Assembly: GCA_016906335.1 (NCBI GenBank)
Contig: JADEYG010000012.1
Coordinates: forward strand, 1,240,501 to 1,304,500
DNA: 64,000 nucleotides
Reading direction: 5' to 3'
Origin: Novakomyces olei
Lineage: Eukaryota > Ascomycota > Novakomycetes > Novakomycetales > Novakomycetaceae
A model generated the notes under the pieces. The model had not been told where the DNA came from. It did no database searches and saw only the letters and a list, made by a program, of their open reading frames with translations. Positions 35,385 to 47,299 of this stretch are shown one piece after another (the first letter of the stretch is position 1; each line of letters starts with the position of its first letter). The translations under genes and the position numbers were made by a program.

Positions 35385-35931
35385 CCGGAAGAGCGTTTAT
35401 TCACGCACGGGAACTTACGTACAGCCGCCATGCACACAAATAATGTATAAATCATTATACATAAAGTATACAGATTAGATGCAAAGAATAGTGTATAAAC
35501 AAAAATGTATAAATTATACACGTTTAATCGTGTGCGGTGGTATTATTACAATTTCGTAACGCCAAACAGTCTTTCTCACAGATCGCTTTTGTTTAGACAA
35601 AAATCTACTGGTTTATATATGAAGAAACGGTTTAAAAGTATCAATATATATTATATATCTATTGCGCTGGGTATCCCGCCCGATTCCCCAATAAAGTTTC
35701 TCAAATTATAATCCCATCATGACTGCTCGAGTACCCAAAGACTCGTCTCATTAACCCAACCAATGTATCAAACGGCACAATGAGTATTCGTGTCTATTGA
35801 ATCATCATTGCGAGAAAACGTACAAAAAACATTTGCAATTTTCTCTATTTTTGGTCTTTTTTTTTTCTTCTTCTCTTTGTTTCAGTTTTTTAAAATTAAT
35901 TCAAATTTATTCCACCTCTTATTCTTCCTTC
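35385..35931. other. Intergenic after RPB2 relic
   Basis: About 550 bp, rich in TGTATAAAT-type words (35440-35520), with no supported gene. Confidence 0.5.
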
Positions 35932-38337
35932 CTACCCGATGTACATCTGTCCGAGCTTTGTGAGCTTCCCGTCCAAGAGAAGAGAATTATTGACACCGAC
36001 TGGACTTTCCACCTCAAAAGCCGCAAACCAAGCGTACCGTTCAACTCCACTATTGCCGTCGAGGAAGGACAGAGCCTCCGTCATAAACTGTTCCACATCT
36101 TCCAATAACGGCTGATTTGAAGGATCCCAGGTTGTATAAGCGAATTCTGTAACCCACACGGGGCGGTTGTACGTAGTCTGCCAATACTGGATCCAGTTTC
36201 GGAAATCGGCAATGTCAGTCCCGTACCAGTGAATCGGGATAAAGTCGTAGTTACAGCCGCCGTATGTGTCGTCACATTCTTTGGTCCAGTCTGCGAACCA
36301 TTGCTTGCCCCGCCCGGAGTTTGTAACCGCCGGAGCTCCGACTCGGACTTTGAACTCCGTGCGCGCCGGTTCCATATATTGGCTCCATACATAAGCCGCC
36401 ATCGAGGGTTCTGTATTGGCCTGTTTGCTGTAATCGGGCTCGTTGAAGCCCAAAATAGTTCTGGATGATATGTCCTTCCCTGGGCTATATTTCTTTAGAC
36501 CGTCCAGCATTAGGCCGGCCATTCCGGTCTTCCCGACAGTGAGAACGTAGTCCAGCTTGTCAATATTTGGGTCCGATTCAATACCGCGTGGTCGTGGGTC
36601 CCAGAGCTCCCAGTTGTACACCCACGTAATCTTACCGGCACCTGCTGCTTCGCTGAACTGTGGCCATAAAGAGGTCGGGCCGTCCCACGCCCATGCTAGG
36701 CCACGTTTCTTGGAAGAGCCCGGCAGAGAATTGGGCGCTGTTCCAAGGATGGGTGTGTGGGTTGATGTGGGGGTAGTGCTGGTGGGGGTAGTGCTGGTGG
36801 GGGTTGTGCTGGTGGGGGTAGTGCTGGTGGGGGTAGTGCTGGTGGGGGTAGTGCTGGTGGGGGTAGTGCTGGTGGGGGTAGTGCTGGTGGGGGTAGTGCT
36901 GGTGGGGGTAGTGCTGGTGGGGGTTGATGTGGGGGTAGTGCTGGTGCTGGTGCTGGTGGGGGTCAATGCGGTGTTAGTGTTAGAGGTGGAACCTCCTGCC
37001 TCAGAGTTACTTGTTTCCACACTTGAGCTTGTCGACAGACTCGCACCATTAGCGTTCGGTATAACAGAAGAGGATGACGTAGTCGGGACAGGCGATTGCG
37101 AGCTTCCCCCGTTTGCTTGAATCAAGCTTGAAGGACTCCAACTTGCCCCTCCAAATAGAGAAGAGTTTGAACTCGTTGCTGAAGCAGCTGGCCTTGAAAC
37201 CGTAGAGACGTCTTGGCCATCGTTGCTTCCAGTTGACGCAGCCACCAAGTTTGCCATGGACGAAAATCCTGGCGTTGGGTTCGCAAGAGAGGACGTTGCA
37301 GAAGTGGTGGTCGATGACGATGCACTGATTTGATTATTAGGGCTCCTTGACTCACCGGAGCTATTTGATCCGTCTGAATCGCCTGATCTACTTGATTCAC
37401 TGCTCGACCTAGGGCTGCTTGATCCACTGGAGCTATTTGATCCGTCTGAATTGCTTGATCCACTTGATTCACCGCTCGACCTAGGGCTCCTTGATCCACC
37501 GGAGCTATTTGATCCGTCTGAATTGCTTGATCCACTTGATTCACTGCTCGACCCGCTGTTCGCTCCACTGTTCCATCCGCTGTCCGTTCCACTGTTCGTT
37601 CCACTGTTCCACCCGTTGTTCGAATCGCTGCTCGAATCGCTGTTCGTTCCACTGTTCCACCCGTTGTTCGAATCGCTGCTCGACCCGCTACTCGACTCAC
37701 TGTTCGTTCTACTGTTCGACCCGCTAATCGCAGTAGGAAGAGCTTGTCCGTTCGCAATAGCAGAAGCTTGATATGCGACCGCGGTATTTGAGCCAAGGAC
37801 ATAAGTTGGGCATGCCACAGAGGGCGGTAGTGCAGTGGCAGGTGCATCAGGCCCTACAGTGTACGAAACATATGAACCGTCATCCGTCAAGTATTGGCCA
37901 TTCCGATAAATCACGTAAACACGCCCAGGATGGCGTATAAGCATGGCAGCAGTTTCTCTCCAACTGTCCCTGAGAGAGACAATGTAAGCGAACGAATGCG
38001 AGACGTTCTGTTCGGCAACAAGCAAATCGTTGTCTATAGTGCGATCGAAAATGGAGCAGTGATTAATATCGTTTTTCTGCCAAACTTGGAAATATTCGCA
38101 GTCGGCTGCCAGTGCGCACATGTATGCGCAAGCTTCTGGTGAGTAACTCGACGTACGGAAACCCGCAATGAAAGCTTCGGTATCACGAACAGCGATCTTA
38201 TTGCCGAGGTCCAACGGTGGCTCAAAGCCATGAATGAAGACGGCTTCTGTCGCATCTGTCTCTTGCGCGATTGCTAGTTGCGCCACCGTAGCTATCACCG
38301 AGGCGATAGTGAAAAGACGCATAGTGAAAATAATCAA
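35932..38337 (-). CDS. Secreted GH128 (Asl1-like) glucan hydrolase with Ser/Thr-rich repeats
   Basis: An 801-residue secreted protein. A signal peptide lies at about 1-24 (start possibly the Met at residue 6: MRLFTIASVIATVAQLAIA). An N-terminal Cys-rich PAN/apple-like module covers about 35-115 (ACAYMCALAADCEYFQVWQ, NHCSIF). A long Ser/Asn/Gly-rich then Thr/Pro-rich linker follows, with three 24-residue units and about ten TTPTS units. The C-terminal catalytic domain (about 550-801) starts KKRGLAWAWDGP and holds GFNEPDYS and WVTEFAYTTW, the two acidic residues expected for acid/base and nucleophile in GH128. Relatives (S. pombe Asl1) act on cell-wall beta-1,3-glucan. The catalytic module at the C-terminus behind a mucin-like stalk suggests a wall-associated enzyme. 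Confidence 0.9.
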   Translation of the reverse strand: MIIFTMRLFTIASVIATVAQLAIAQETDATEAVFIHGFEPPLDLGNKIAVRDTEAFIAGFRTSSYSPEACAYMCALAADCEYFQVWQKNDINHCSIFDRTIDNDLLVAEQNVSHSFAYIVSLRDSWRETAAMLIRHPGRVYVIYRNGQYLTDDGSYVSYTVGPDAPATALPPSVACPTYVLGSNTAVAYQASAIANGQALPTAISGSNSRTNSESSSGSSSDSNNGWNSGTNSDSSSDSNNGWNSGTNSGTDSGWNSGANSGSSSESSGSSNSDGSNSSGGSRSPRSSGESSGSSNSDGSNSSSGSSSPRSSSESSRSGDSDGSNSSGESRSPNNQISASSSTTTSATSSLANPTPGFSSMANLVAASTGSNDGQDVSTVSRPAASATSSNSSLFGGASWSPSSLIQANGGSSQSPVPTTSSSSVIPNANGASLSTSSSVETSNSEAGGSTSNTNTALTPTSTSTSTTPTSTPTSTTPTSTTPTSTTPTSTTPTSTTPTSTTPTSTTPTSTTPTSTTPTSTTPTSTHTPILGTAPNSLPGSSKKRGLAWAWDGPTSLWPQFSEAAGAGKITWVYNWELWDPRPRGIESDPNIDKLDYVLTVGKTGMAGLMLDGLKKYSPGKDISSRTILGFNEPDYSKQANTEPSMAAYVWSQYMEPARTEFKVRVGAPAVTNSGRGKQWFADWTKECDDTYGGCNYDFIPIHWYGTDIADFRNWIQYWQTTYNRPVWVTEFAYTTWDPSNQPLLEDVEQFMTEALSFLDGNSGVERYAWFAAFEVESPVGVNNSLLLDGKLTKLGQMYIG
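36760..36960. repeat. 15-bp coding minisatellite (TTPTS units)
   Basis: About ten tandem copies of GTGCTGGTGGGGGTA on the plus strand plus imperfect edge copies, encoding TTPTS repeats of the GH128 protein on the minus strand. Confidence 0.95.
37331..37546. repeat. 72-bp coding minisatellite, three units
   Basis: Three diverged copies encode 24-residue Ser-rich units of the type GSSNSDGSNSSGGSRSPR in the GH128 linker. Shorter NNGWNSGTNS-type repeats continue to about 37680. Confidence 0.85.
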
Positions 38338-39629
38338 AACAAAAGAAAATGTTAAAGCAAAATGGATACAAAGAATAGACAGTCAAGACTTGCTTAAAAG
38401 TGTATACTGCCGCGACTTTGCACTCGGTAAATGTGCAATTTAATCAAGGCGAACTGGTTTGTTCTGCAAACCCGTTACTCTCAAAGCCCAGCAAGTTTGC
38501 ACTATAGGACGAGCTGAGACGGAGAGAAATTTAAAGAAGGACCAAAAGTAAAAAACACGCAGATTCCCCCTTGTGCGGGTAAACGAGCGACTGTAGCGAG
38601 CGACTTGTCGGCAGAGCCGAATAAAATGATGTGCTTAAATCAGTAGAAACTTCGAGTTAGCACCGCCTTGACCTTTCCAAGACAATAATCTTTTTCGTAC
38701 CTACAAAACAGACACTGTCTGCGGCAAAGAGAAAAGAGATCTTGGGACACCTTTTGCATGGTTAGCTCTGGCTTTATATATCTTATTCGCTTTCACCCTA
38801 TTGACAGACGCGCTAATCGCGAATAAATTAATTTGTGTTATTATCACCGTTTTGGGATGATAGAGACACGCACTGGCCCAATATGGTAATCATATCAAGC
38901 CATCTGGCTCTAAATGAGTTTTCGGTACACGTCAGAAATTCGGATATGCATTTTTGGGTTAGCGGGAATGTAAGATTGATTACTTGAAAAAATACTCGTC
39001 ATGAATATTCCGTAGTATAATCAAGTATTATTGGTGTCGGAGATAAATTGACTCATGTATCTGGAATCTTGAAGGCTGGAATGAATAAAATGTTAGGGCA
39101 AATTGGTAAACTTTTGGCCGAATCCACGCGCACAAGAGACATTTTCGACCAGGGAGAAAAGATTTTCTGAATTTTCGCAGCAATGTCGTGCGTTTCAGAG
39201 GCCCATCATGAATGCTATTCTATGAAATAATTTTGATTTGTTACAAGACGAGCCTGTGGCGAATGAGTAGATATTTTGTAATCTCCGCGTCGTGCCCATA
39301 GTTCTGTTGGGGTGCCAAAATATAGGCTATCATCGAGCTCAAGCTGGGTCTGGCCACGCATAGCATAGCAAGTTTCTAAACCCGCAAATGGAAGGTAAAT
39401 GATTTCGACAGGAATAGAGGATTGAATGGCAATAGGTTCATTATTGAGCACAGTAACAATAACCAATCACGGCTGCTAATATGCTACCTTGTATACGTCA
39501 AACAATGTGCGCATCATAACTTATTGCGCCTTAACGGCGGCTAATTAATGGCTCCAAAGGTATTTTTCTCCATGGCAGGTCAGGCTATAGCATGTCTTAT
39601 CTTTCTCATCTAGGGGAATCTTGTGCGTG
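38338..39629. other. Intergenic upstream of GH128 gene
   Basis: About 1.3 kb. A minus-strand frame at 39215-39466 (83 codons, LLPFAGLE-like text IIYLPFAGLETCYAMRG) might be a lone exon or relic, but I cannot assign it. The rest shows nothing. Confidence 0.45.
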
Positions 39630-40607
39630 TCAAAACACAAGGGTATAGTAGCTTGGCGCTACAAACTCCTGGTCAATAATCTGTCTAAACCGCTCAATCA
39701 AGAAGCTTTCGATGCGCCCGACATTTTTCAAAACTTGTTTGTCTCCAGCACCAATTTCGCTTTCAATTTTCATGTCCTGCAGGATATGGTTTTCCAAATC
39801 GCCTTGTCCAGACGCATCGTCAAACAAAGAAATATGAACGCGCTTGTTCGACATACAGGCAACAGCCGCGAGTGCCTCAATTTTAATTTTGCTCACAATA
39901 ATCTTCACCGGCAATGAAATGAAAGCCGGTGAAAGATCAATACTGAGCATCAGCTCCGCCTCCATTTCTAAAACCATATCGCCACTGTATTCAACACGTA
40001 CAATTGCCTGCAAGTCTTCCGTTGCACTGTCACTACTCGGCCTCTGCTCCTGCTCATTCTGGTGCCGAAATGCCAAGCCAGAGTCGCTTTGAACATGCGG
40101 CAAAGCCGGTGACGCCGGGTGACCTGGATCAGAAAAGGCATTGTTCCATCGCGGTGTCGCCAGACCCGATGTGCCAAGACTGTGCGCGAGCATTGGATGA
40201 AAGTAGGATAAAACGCCCGTATTATTGCTTCCGCGCAACGCATGTAGCGGTGGAGGGTACCGTTCATGTTCAATTTCTGAATAAGCCGGCAATGACGTAG
40301 TCTGGCTCTCTGCATCGCTTGAATCGTTGCGCGGAGGCAAATTTTGGTGAGACGGTGGTGAGACAGAGGGCGCTTGCTCGTCTGTCGGTGTACAGGATCC
40401 GTCACTCTCGTCGTAAAACATTGCAAAAGGATCCTCGATATTCTGGATTTCCACGAGCGGTGCCTCCGTACCAAAATCTAAGTTTGTAATATGTACATTT
40501 TGCAAAAACGAAGGGAAAGGTGCCTCTGTAAGTTTCTCGTTGAAAAAGTCGCGTACTGCTTCAGCGTGAGTACTGTTCAGCTTGCGCCAGTCGACTTGGA
40601 CCGACAT
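39630..40607 (-). CDS. MDM12: ERMES subunit Mdm12
   Basis: Cytosolic SMP-domain lipid-transfer subunit that bridges Mmm1 (ER) and Mdm34 (mitochondria). The product is 325 residues in a single exon. The N-terminal half of the SMP fold reads VDWRKLNSTHAEAVRDFFNE, PSFLQNVHITNLDFGTEAP and NIEDPFAMFYDE. A long Ser/Pro-rich insert follows with LSYFHPML, typical of Mdm12. The SMP fold resumes at IVRVEYSGDMVLEMEAELML and ends ESEIGAGDKQVLKNVGRIES followed by FVAPSYYTLVF. The split SMP with KQVLKNVG at the end separates it from Mdm34. Confidence 0.92.
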   Translation of the reverse strand: MSVQVDWRKLNSTHAEAVRDFFNEKLTEAPFPSFLQNVHITNLDFGTEAPLVEIQNIEDPFAMFYDESDGSCTPTDEQAPSVSPPSHQNLPPRNDSSDAESQTTSLPAYSEIEHERYPPPLHALRGSNNTGVLSYFHPMLAHSLGTSGLATPRWNNAFSDPGHPASPALPHVQSDSGLAFRHQNEQEQRPSSDSATEDLQAIVRVEYSGDMVLEMEAELMLSIDLSPAFISLPVKIIVSKIKIEALAAVACMSNKRVHISLFDDASGQGDLENHILQDMKIESEIGAGDKQVLKNVGRIESFLIERFRQIIDQEFVAPSYYTLVF

Positions 40608-40997
40608 TGTTCATCGTTCGCGCATTATTGCTTTGATCTGCGAAGCAACTTATTCAACTATTTATTAATTAAAAGCCCGATTTATGTTATGGCGAATTAT
40701 CAATAGATCAGATTTAATGTATGGGAAAGGTCATTTATATAATTGATGGTAGAATAGTGAAAGTGAGACTTGTAACCTCGATATTGTGAGCGAAAAATAG
40801 AATGTAATTATTCGTAAAAATAGAGAAACTAAAATCTACGAAAAAAATGGTATGAAATAAAAGGTTTAAAATAAAATATTAAATTAATCAACAATTAATT
40901 CGACAAATACCCAGATGAATTATATTATACGCGCAAATATTATTTATTCAAACTATATGAAGCTAAAATATTGATAAAGCAAGCTGTCAAACTTGCT
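40608..40997. other. Divergent promoter region MDM12 / URB1
   Basis: About 390 bp, very AT-rich. A short upstream exon of URB1 could hide near 40914-40960, but I cannot show one. Confidence 0.5.
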
Positions 40998-43900
40998 ATG
41001 GTGACGGCCGATCAGGATTTAAAAGATGAAATAATCAAAGGTAAGATTAGGTTTGCGTTGATTTACATACTAAGCAGTCTAGTTTCACGTGACTTGGCCA
41101 ATGTTTTACAGCAAAGCCCGTGGCGGCTTTGCCGAGTCATTCGACATGCGGACGGCGAGGACGCTGCTAAACTAGTTGAAGAAATTGTAAATTCACGGCA
41201 GGACGAATTTTTTAACATATTTAATGGCCGCACATGCTCGAGCAATCATATTTCGCTTTTACAACTTGTGGCTTCGTTTCGCGATGGGCAGTATGTACAG
41301 TTTGCGCACAAGTGTACAGACTTTTCTCACAAAAATCATATTAAATGGCTGCAGCAACGGCCTTCTCGCAAGTCAGAGAAGCCGAGTCTCTCCAATCGCT
41401 ATCAATCAGTGTTACTACTGCTCTCATTGCTAGAGTACCTTCCTTCTGTGCAGCGCGCTCAAATCATTTCCCGACGCGATGTCTGCCTGTCCCTTTTCAA
41501 GGGAATCTGGCTCGATCCGCCGGAGCTTGTTGTGGAGACACTGCGAGTAACGGAGCTTTTAATGAACGACAGCAATTTAAATCGCTCTGCTAAAATTGCG
41601 TTTACAAGTGCAGCCACTCTTGAACAGATTTCCCATCTTTACAGCGTGGCAACAGAGTACAAGGGCCAGTCCCTCCGTACTCTTGCCCACAAATTCCTAA
41701 TGAAAATGTGTAGTCGGGTGGGATACGGAGCCTGTTACATGAGCCCGGGGTGGGAGTCAATCGGAAAAGATGGTAGTGAAGGGTTTAAGAATAAAGTGTT
41801 GTCTGTTTTTATCCATACATTACGGCCAGCAAGGGACACGCTGCAAAGGGAACTCGTAGTGGCTATTGTCCAGGCCTGCCCTGAAGTTTACCCTCTTTAT
41901 TTGGCTGCTGGTGGCAAGAACGGTCTCGACTTTGAGCCAGCCAATACTCTTAATTTTGTGGGGTCAATGACGACACTGCAATTGTGTGTGCAAGTCCAGA
42001 GCTATGGCAATATTGCCCACAAAAGACCTGATCCTCAATCTGTAGCGGATTTGCTTTGCCCTCCTGCTGTGGGGCCCAGCCTGCTGACAAAATGCCTTGC
42101 CAGTGAGAACCGGTTAATTCGGCTATTCACTCTGCGGTACATTGAAGTTGTACTGCTGAAAGCCAATGAAATATATAGCTCTTTCCCCGACAGAGACAGA
42201 TGGACAAATATATCACCATTAGAGGGACGTAATACGGATTATTTGACAGCGTTTATGGCTCAAATTGAAAAGTGCCTACCCGAACAAAGTCTTGTCGTGC
42301 GGCGCAATAATACTGCAGACTCGATTGTTCTAAGTGAGCTTGAGATGCGAGTTTCCCTGCAATACTCCCGACTGGTTTTGAACGATGCTTCAGAATTTCC
42401 GATTGACAGAGATCGTTTTCTAGCTATTGCCGAGTCCAAAATTGAGCCGGGAGCGTCGACATTTGCCACGTTTTTGACGAATCTGTGTCGATTGCACGTA
42501 CTTTACGCGCTTTTACACGCGGTTGATCTAGGAACCTTTTCTTCAAAGGGTAAGAAGCTTTATGCCATTGCTGTTTTAAACTAATATCCAGGTTCAAATG
42601 TTCTCGATACTCTATTTAGCTTTTCTTCCGTCTCGGCAGATTCAAACTTTCAATCAGCGATTGTCGAAATCATTGAAAAATATCTGGCGTCTAAACACGC
42701 TTGTCCGGCGGGAAGAGTGGTTGGACTCGGTAAAATTCTTGTCGCTTCATTGCCACCCGCAGGATCCGATCGTGACGTGGTAACAAATTTTACAGCAAAT
42801 GCACTAGCTCATTTCGAGCGGTCACCGTTCCGAGAGTTTGATAATATGACAAAGGAACTTGTAGCGGCTAATCTGATGGTCGACTCGCTTGTTCATGGAA
42901 GACTTACGCTTTTCTTCTACAAACTATGGAGCCAAATGGCGCATGTGCAGCCAGACAGCCCCGGCTTTATTGTCGTGTCAACTTGGCTGGTGAGACTAAC
43001 GCAAAGTGTACTAACCTTTGGAGAGCCTCCTCTGGTTGTGCACGCTATTCTTTCACGCTTGAAGGAGGATAAATTTGGTAATAATGTAGTCTTATTATCG
43101 GCCTTAAACAAAGCTCTTCTGCTCTACAGTGTCCCAAGCGTAGACGGCTTTCATATGGAACTGGATAACACCAATACAAAGACGAATTTGCCAAGTTTTG
43201 CGGACTCATTGTTAAGCGTTAGAAACGACAATGATCTCTCAAAAGTTTTGCAAGCTTACGATTGGAATTCGGACCCGAGTTTGCTTTATTACCGCGTCGG
43301 TGCAATTTGCTTCTGGCTGTGGCGCCTTTGTCGAGTACTGGGCAAAATGGGCGCAAACACTATCTCTATTGACACTGTTTTTCATATACTAGGAGAGACA
43401 GTAACAACCGAGGAGCTGCCTCGCGGTACTCTGCAAAATATCAGTCTGTTAATCGTGGACAGTCAAGCCTTTCGGGATTTGTCGGATTTGGTGCAGACAA
43501 AACCGGACTTGCACCCCTTAATCTACAGCTGCTTTGGTGGCTTTTACCATTTTTTGGCCAGCGTACCAAGGCATATTCTTCTCAAAGTACCTCTGCCAAT
43601 CCATTTAAACGGACAGGAAACGTTTTATGAAAATTTGAAACGTGTACCTCATTCTTCGGAAGTTTTAGAGATTCTTTTGAAGGCAGACAGTGGACAGCTG
43701 GCTTCAATTTTCGAGCTGTTAGCCCTTGAGCAGGCCTATGCTTCTCGTGGTAGCACAATTCATGCAGCTAAAGTTCTGCTGGCCTTGGGGACGCGGCAGA
43801 AGCTACCAGCACCGGCGTTGCCAGTCATCTTAACCGCGGTCGCAGGTCAAGGCCTGGACCAATCAGACTTGGCGAAGGCTTTGGTCGTTGTTGATACAGC

Positions 43901-45980
43901 CGATGCCCAATACGTAAATAGCCAAAGCAGAGCAAGAGACGCTGCTTTTTCGATTTTAGATCTGGCCGATGAGGCACTGGATGATATAAAGATTGTTCTA
44001 CTACACAAAATCGACATTACCCTAGCCGAGCTTGTCTCGTGCCTGGAAAAATCCGGGAAACAGATTGGATTCGGCAGAGTCGTCGATGAAATTTGCTCAA
44101 TGTTAGCGGAAGATTGTGACAATATCGGTACAGGCGAGAGAAAAAGGATAGAAGCAGTCGCGGATAAGCTTGTTTCAATGATCGATGCTCGAAATAGTAT
44201 AGATAATAGCGACGGGGAAAAGGATGGTACGCATCATTCTTATACTTTTCCTCCGTCGCTTTTGAGTCTATGTTCGCATCGAGCACGTGCTAGCTTTGCC
44301 AAGGCCTTTCTTACGCGTTCAATAATACCATTTGATCTGACAACAGTGAAAGTCATTGATTGCTGCTGCGAAATGGATGAGACGGCTGCTCGGCAATTTA
44401 CAAACACGCTTTTCCAAGCGCTCACGAGACGGTGTGCAGAAGACCAAATTCTGTCACCGGATTTGTTGGATTTTGTGACGGAAATAAGCGCTCGTCCGCG
44501 GATTTTACAGAGCCTTTGCAAGCATGGTAGCGCCCAATCATTTTCAACGTTGATGGAATCTTGCTTACTGTACAAAATCAATGTTTTGCAAATCATCAAA
44601 TTTGCAGCCCTGCTTCACCATGAAACAATCCAATTGCCTCGTCAAGCTCCGATTAGAAAGGCCTTTACGAATAGTGCTCGGTTGATTTCATTGTTATTGA
44701 CCAGCAATGAGTCACCTCTGCTCTTTTTCGCACCCGAAACTGAGCAAGAGCGCATTTACTCGGCCGTTTTGCTCAGAGATTTAGTAGTGAACGAGTCTGC
44801 TAACGGCAACGGCACTAGTTCAGTGTCCGTTTCGACCGTTTACGCTTTACTAAATTGCATACACGGTTACTTGGAGGTATCAGAGACCTTACTGATGGCG
44901 ACTCTGAAATGGATCGAAGAGAAACTACACTTGTCCGCTCTGTCCCTTGTTGCGTCTAGCTCTATTCATATAAGTGACATGGTTATCCCGCAACACGGGT
45001 CGCAGTTGTCTCTTTGGGTCCGGCCTTTTGTGCTACAAAACTCTGTAAACTGTTTCACTGTTCGGCCTTTTATCCTCGGAAACCTATCGGGCTTGCCGGA
45101 AATCGATTCGAACGAGATATCGTCTACCGACAAAACTCTTTGCTACTCGCCGGATTATATTCTGCCTTTGCTGGCGCGTCTTGTGCTAAGCGATACGGGT
45201 ACACAGGACTCTGTTTTACAAGATTTGATTGCAACAAATCTACTTGCCTTTTCTACAATGTGCCTGTCACACGAAGCGAGGGCGACAAGACTACAAGCGC
45301 ACCAGATACTATGTGCTGTATTGCGCCGAGTGGGTGCGAGTTCTTTCCGGTACAAGGATCAGTTATGTTTGGCACTAACAGTTTTGCTCGCCTCTATTCC
45401 CGAACAGAGCCAAACTGAGGTGGATGAAGATGGGAGAGAAGACAAAAAAGAGGACAAATCAAGTGAAGCTCCACCGGCTGTTCTTGGTGTGATTTGCAGT
45501 TTCTTTTCAAAAGCCTTTAGCATCCTTTGTGACCCGGGACATTGGTGTTATGAGAATATTAATCGCTACTTGCTGCAGCGCTGCAGGTTACGAAGTACAG
45601 AGATCCCACTGTATCATCGACTCGTTTTCTCCGGGACAGAATACCGACGCGGTATCAGTTTTTTATTGGATTTTTTGGAAATAGGGCTGGTAACAGATGC
45701 CGATTTTGCAGTGTACCAAAGGTACCGAGTTTTCGAGATGGCAATGTCCCTTTTCGATGGAGTAGACGGGCAGGCCTTGCATCAAAATGGACGATTACGG
45801 TGCCTGCGACTGTTTTTTAGGGCTCAAAGTTTTGCGGAATGGGCCAACAGCCTCTCTCTTCGTCAGGGATTTGATGTTTGGTTGAACCTGCCACGGGAAA
45901 GTTTGTCTGACTCGCTTCAGCGGGGGATCCAGCAGCTGATTGGTCGCCAACAGTTTTGCCGTGGGACACAAGGCGTTTAA
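40998..45980 (+). CDS. URB1: 60S ribosome biogenesis protein Urb1/Npa1
   Basis: Very large nucleolar helical-repeat protein for early 60S assembly. Exon 1 is 40998-42549 and exon 2 is 42592-45980; the 42-nt intron has GTAAGA and ACTAATATCCAG. The product is about 1646 residues (yeast Urb1 is 1764). The join gives TFSSKGSNVLDTLFSFSS. Family-like blocks are ISLLQLVASFRDGQYVQF near the N-terminus, KNKVLSVFIHTLRPARDTLQ, TKCLASENRLIRLFTLRYIE in the first half, and an acidic DEDGREDKKEDKSSE loop before the C-terminal helical part (LSLRQGFDVWLNL). No catalytic motif is expected. The first ATG is at 40998; an upstream start exon cannot be excluded. Confidence 0.85.
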
Positions 45981-46319
45981 TAGTCTCAAGATACCCGAAT
46001 AATAGACATGGGGAACCGATGTGTATATTGAAAAAACAAAAGGAAAAAAAGAGGAGAAAATCAAAGAATAGCTAATAAACGGTGTACATTAAATTATCCA
46101 TATTTCTTGCGAGTGCTATAGGTTCGTTTACAGTTCATAATTACAAGCCCGGATTCATTTGCTCAAGCTCTTGGTGGAATGGCTTTGCACTCGCGTCGTC
46201 TTTTCAATTAGTAACAGGCCACTTGTGAGAGGAATAAACAATAGACAAGTTAAAAAAAAAGTAAAAAAAAATTATTCAAATGAACACAAAAACAGATAAA
46301 CAAATAAACAAATAAATAC
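45981..46319. other. Intergenic, convergent 3' ends of URB1 and UMP1
   Basis: A-rich, with AAATAAAC units at 46292-46325. No gene. Confidence 0.6.
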
Positions 46320-46709
46320 TCAAATAAAATTAGCCGTAAACATTGTCGTACCCGTGTAGATCTCGTCCCAAGTGCACGAAGCATCATTACCCGTGAGTAT
46401 ATCATAGTGCAAGCCAGACGGTCCGCCCAAAGAAGAGGGTTTAAAATCTACGCCAGTAATCTGCCGCTCCATTTCGCGCCGCATAGCTTCATGCAGCCCG
46501 AAAACTCGTCTTCTGTTCTCCTGCAGCAGCTGGAATTGCTGCTCGTCCCAGTTGCGCAGACGATTAGCCAGAGGGTGTGGTTCCCGTACATTCGACGCAG
46601 CCGTTTCCAGCCCCGATCTTAGCCTGTCACTGATGATTGGTGCAGACGGCGCAGCACTTGCCGTCTGTGCTTTCCTCGTAGATTCCTGAGGGACTATTCG
46701 CAGCGCCAT
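46320..46709 (-). CDS. UMP1: Proteasome maturation factor Ump1
   Basis: Short-lived chaperone inside the half-proteasome that times 20S assembly and is its first substrate. The product is 129 residues (typically about 140-150). Start MALRIVPQES matches the MSLRIVP beginning of fungal Ump1. HPLANRLRNWDEQQFQL is the conserved core, followed by RRVFGLHEAMRREMERQI and GLHYDILTGNDASCTWDEIY, the C-terminal Ump1 block. Much of the protein is expected to be unstructured. A telomere-like tract begins 122 bp upstream of its ATG. Confidence 0.9.
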   Translation of the reverse strand: MALRIVPQESTRKAQTASAAPSAPIISDRLRSGLETAASNVREPHPLANRLRNWDEQQFQLLQENRRRVFGLHEAMRREMERQITGVDFKPSSLGGPSGLHYDILTGNDASCTWDEIYTGTTMFTANFI

Positions 46710-47299
46710 ACTGTGATTGCGTGTACTGTAAGCAGCCGGTTCTGATCATTTATTTATTTGTCATATAATAATCATATATTAGGCAGACAGTACTCGGGTG
46801 AAATTATGTCAAAAGAATAATGCCAGAGAGAGTTAGTTAGGGTTAGTTAGGGTTAGTTATCAGCTAGATGATTGTGGTTTTGTATCCACAAGTAATTCAT
46901 AGAATACAATTCATAGTATACAATTACGTGTCATTATAGACGCACGCGAGACGGCAAGTAACAACTAGCGCGCAACTCTATTTCACAATACCGTACTATC
47001 TCATACTTTGAAGCCAGGGTTTTCCGCTCGTAATTTCCAGGGTAAACGAAGCGGAGACGAGACTGGCGAACGGTGAACGAGTGCTTACCTGCTTCAACTT
47101 GGACTTGAACCGTAAATTTTATTCGAAAAAGCAGTTTCGTCAAAGGCGTATATGCTAAAGGCTTCTCCGTTAAACAAAAGCACTTCACCGGGAGAGAGAT
47201 CGGCTACGCTGGAAGGCTTCGCGTTTGTAGAGTGCGATCCTTTTATCTCGTAAAGGTTACACGCGCAGACGCAAGACGACAGTCGTGTCAGCTTACGGG
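46710..47299. other. Divergent promoter region UMP1 / eIF4E-binding-like gene
   Basis: About 590 bp with the telomere-like tract at 46831-46860. Minus-strand frames at 46934-47507 lie across exon 1 of the next gene and have no family match. Confidence 0.55.
46831..46860. promoter_or_regulatory. Telomere-like promoter tract, three TTAGTTAGGG-type units
   Basis: Three near-repeats of the decamer GTTAGTTAGG. The tract begins 122 bp upstream of UMP1 (minus strand) and ends 440 bp before the plus-strand gene. Confidence 0.5.

Noticed and set aside
39215-39466. 83-codon minus-strand frame as a gene
   Set aside because: It shows plausible protein-like text but no family, no clear exon partners and no ATG context; left unassigned.
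39630-40607. First thought to be Mdm34
   Set aside because: The long insert with LSYFHPML and the ending KQVLKNVG are Mdm12 features; Mdm34 starts differently.
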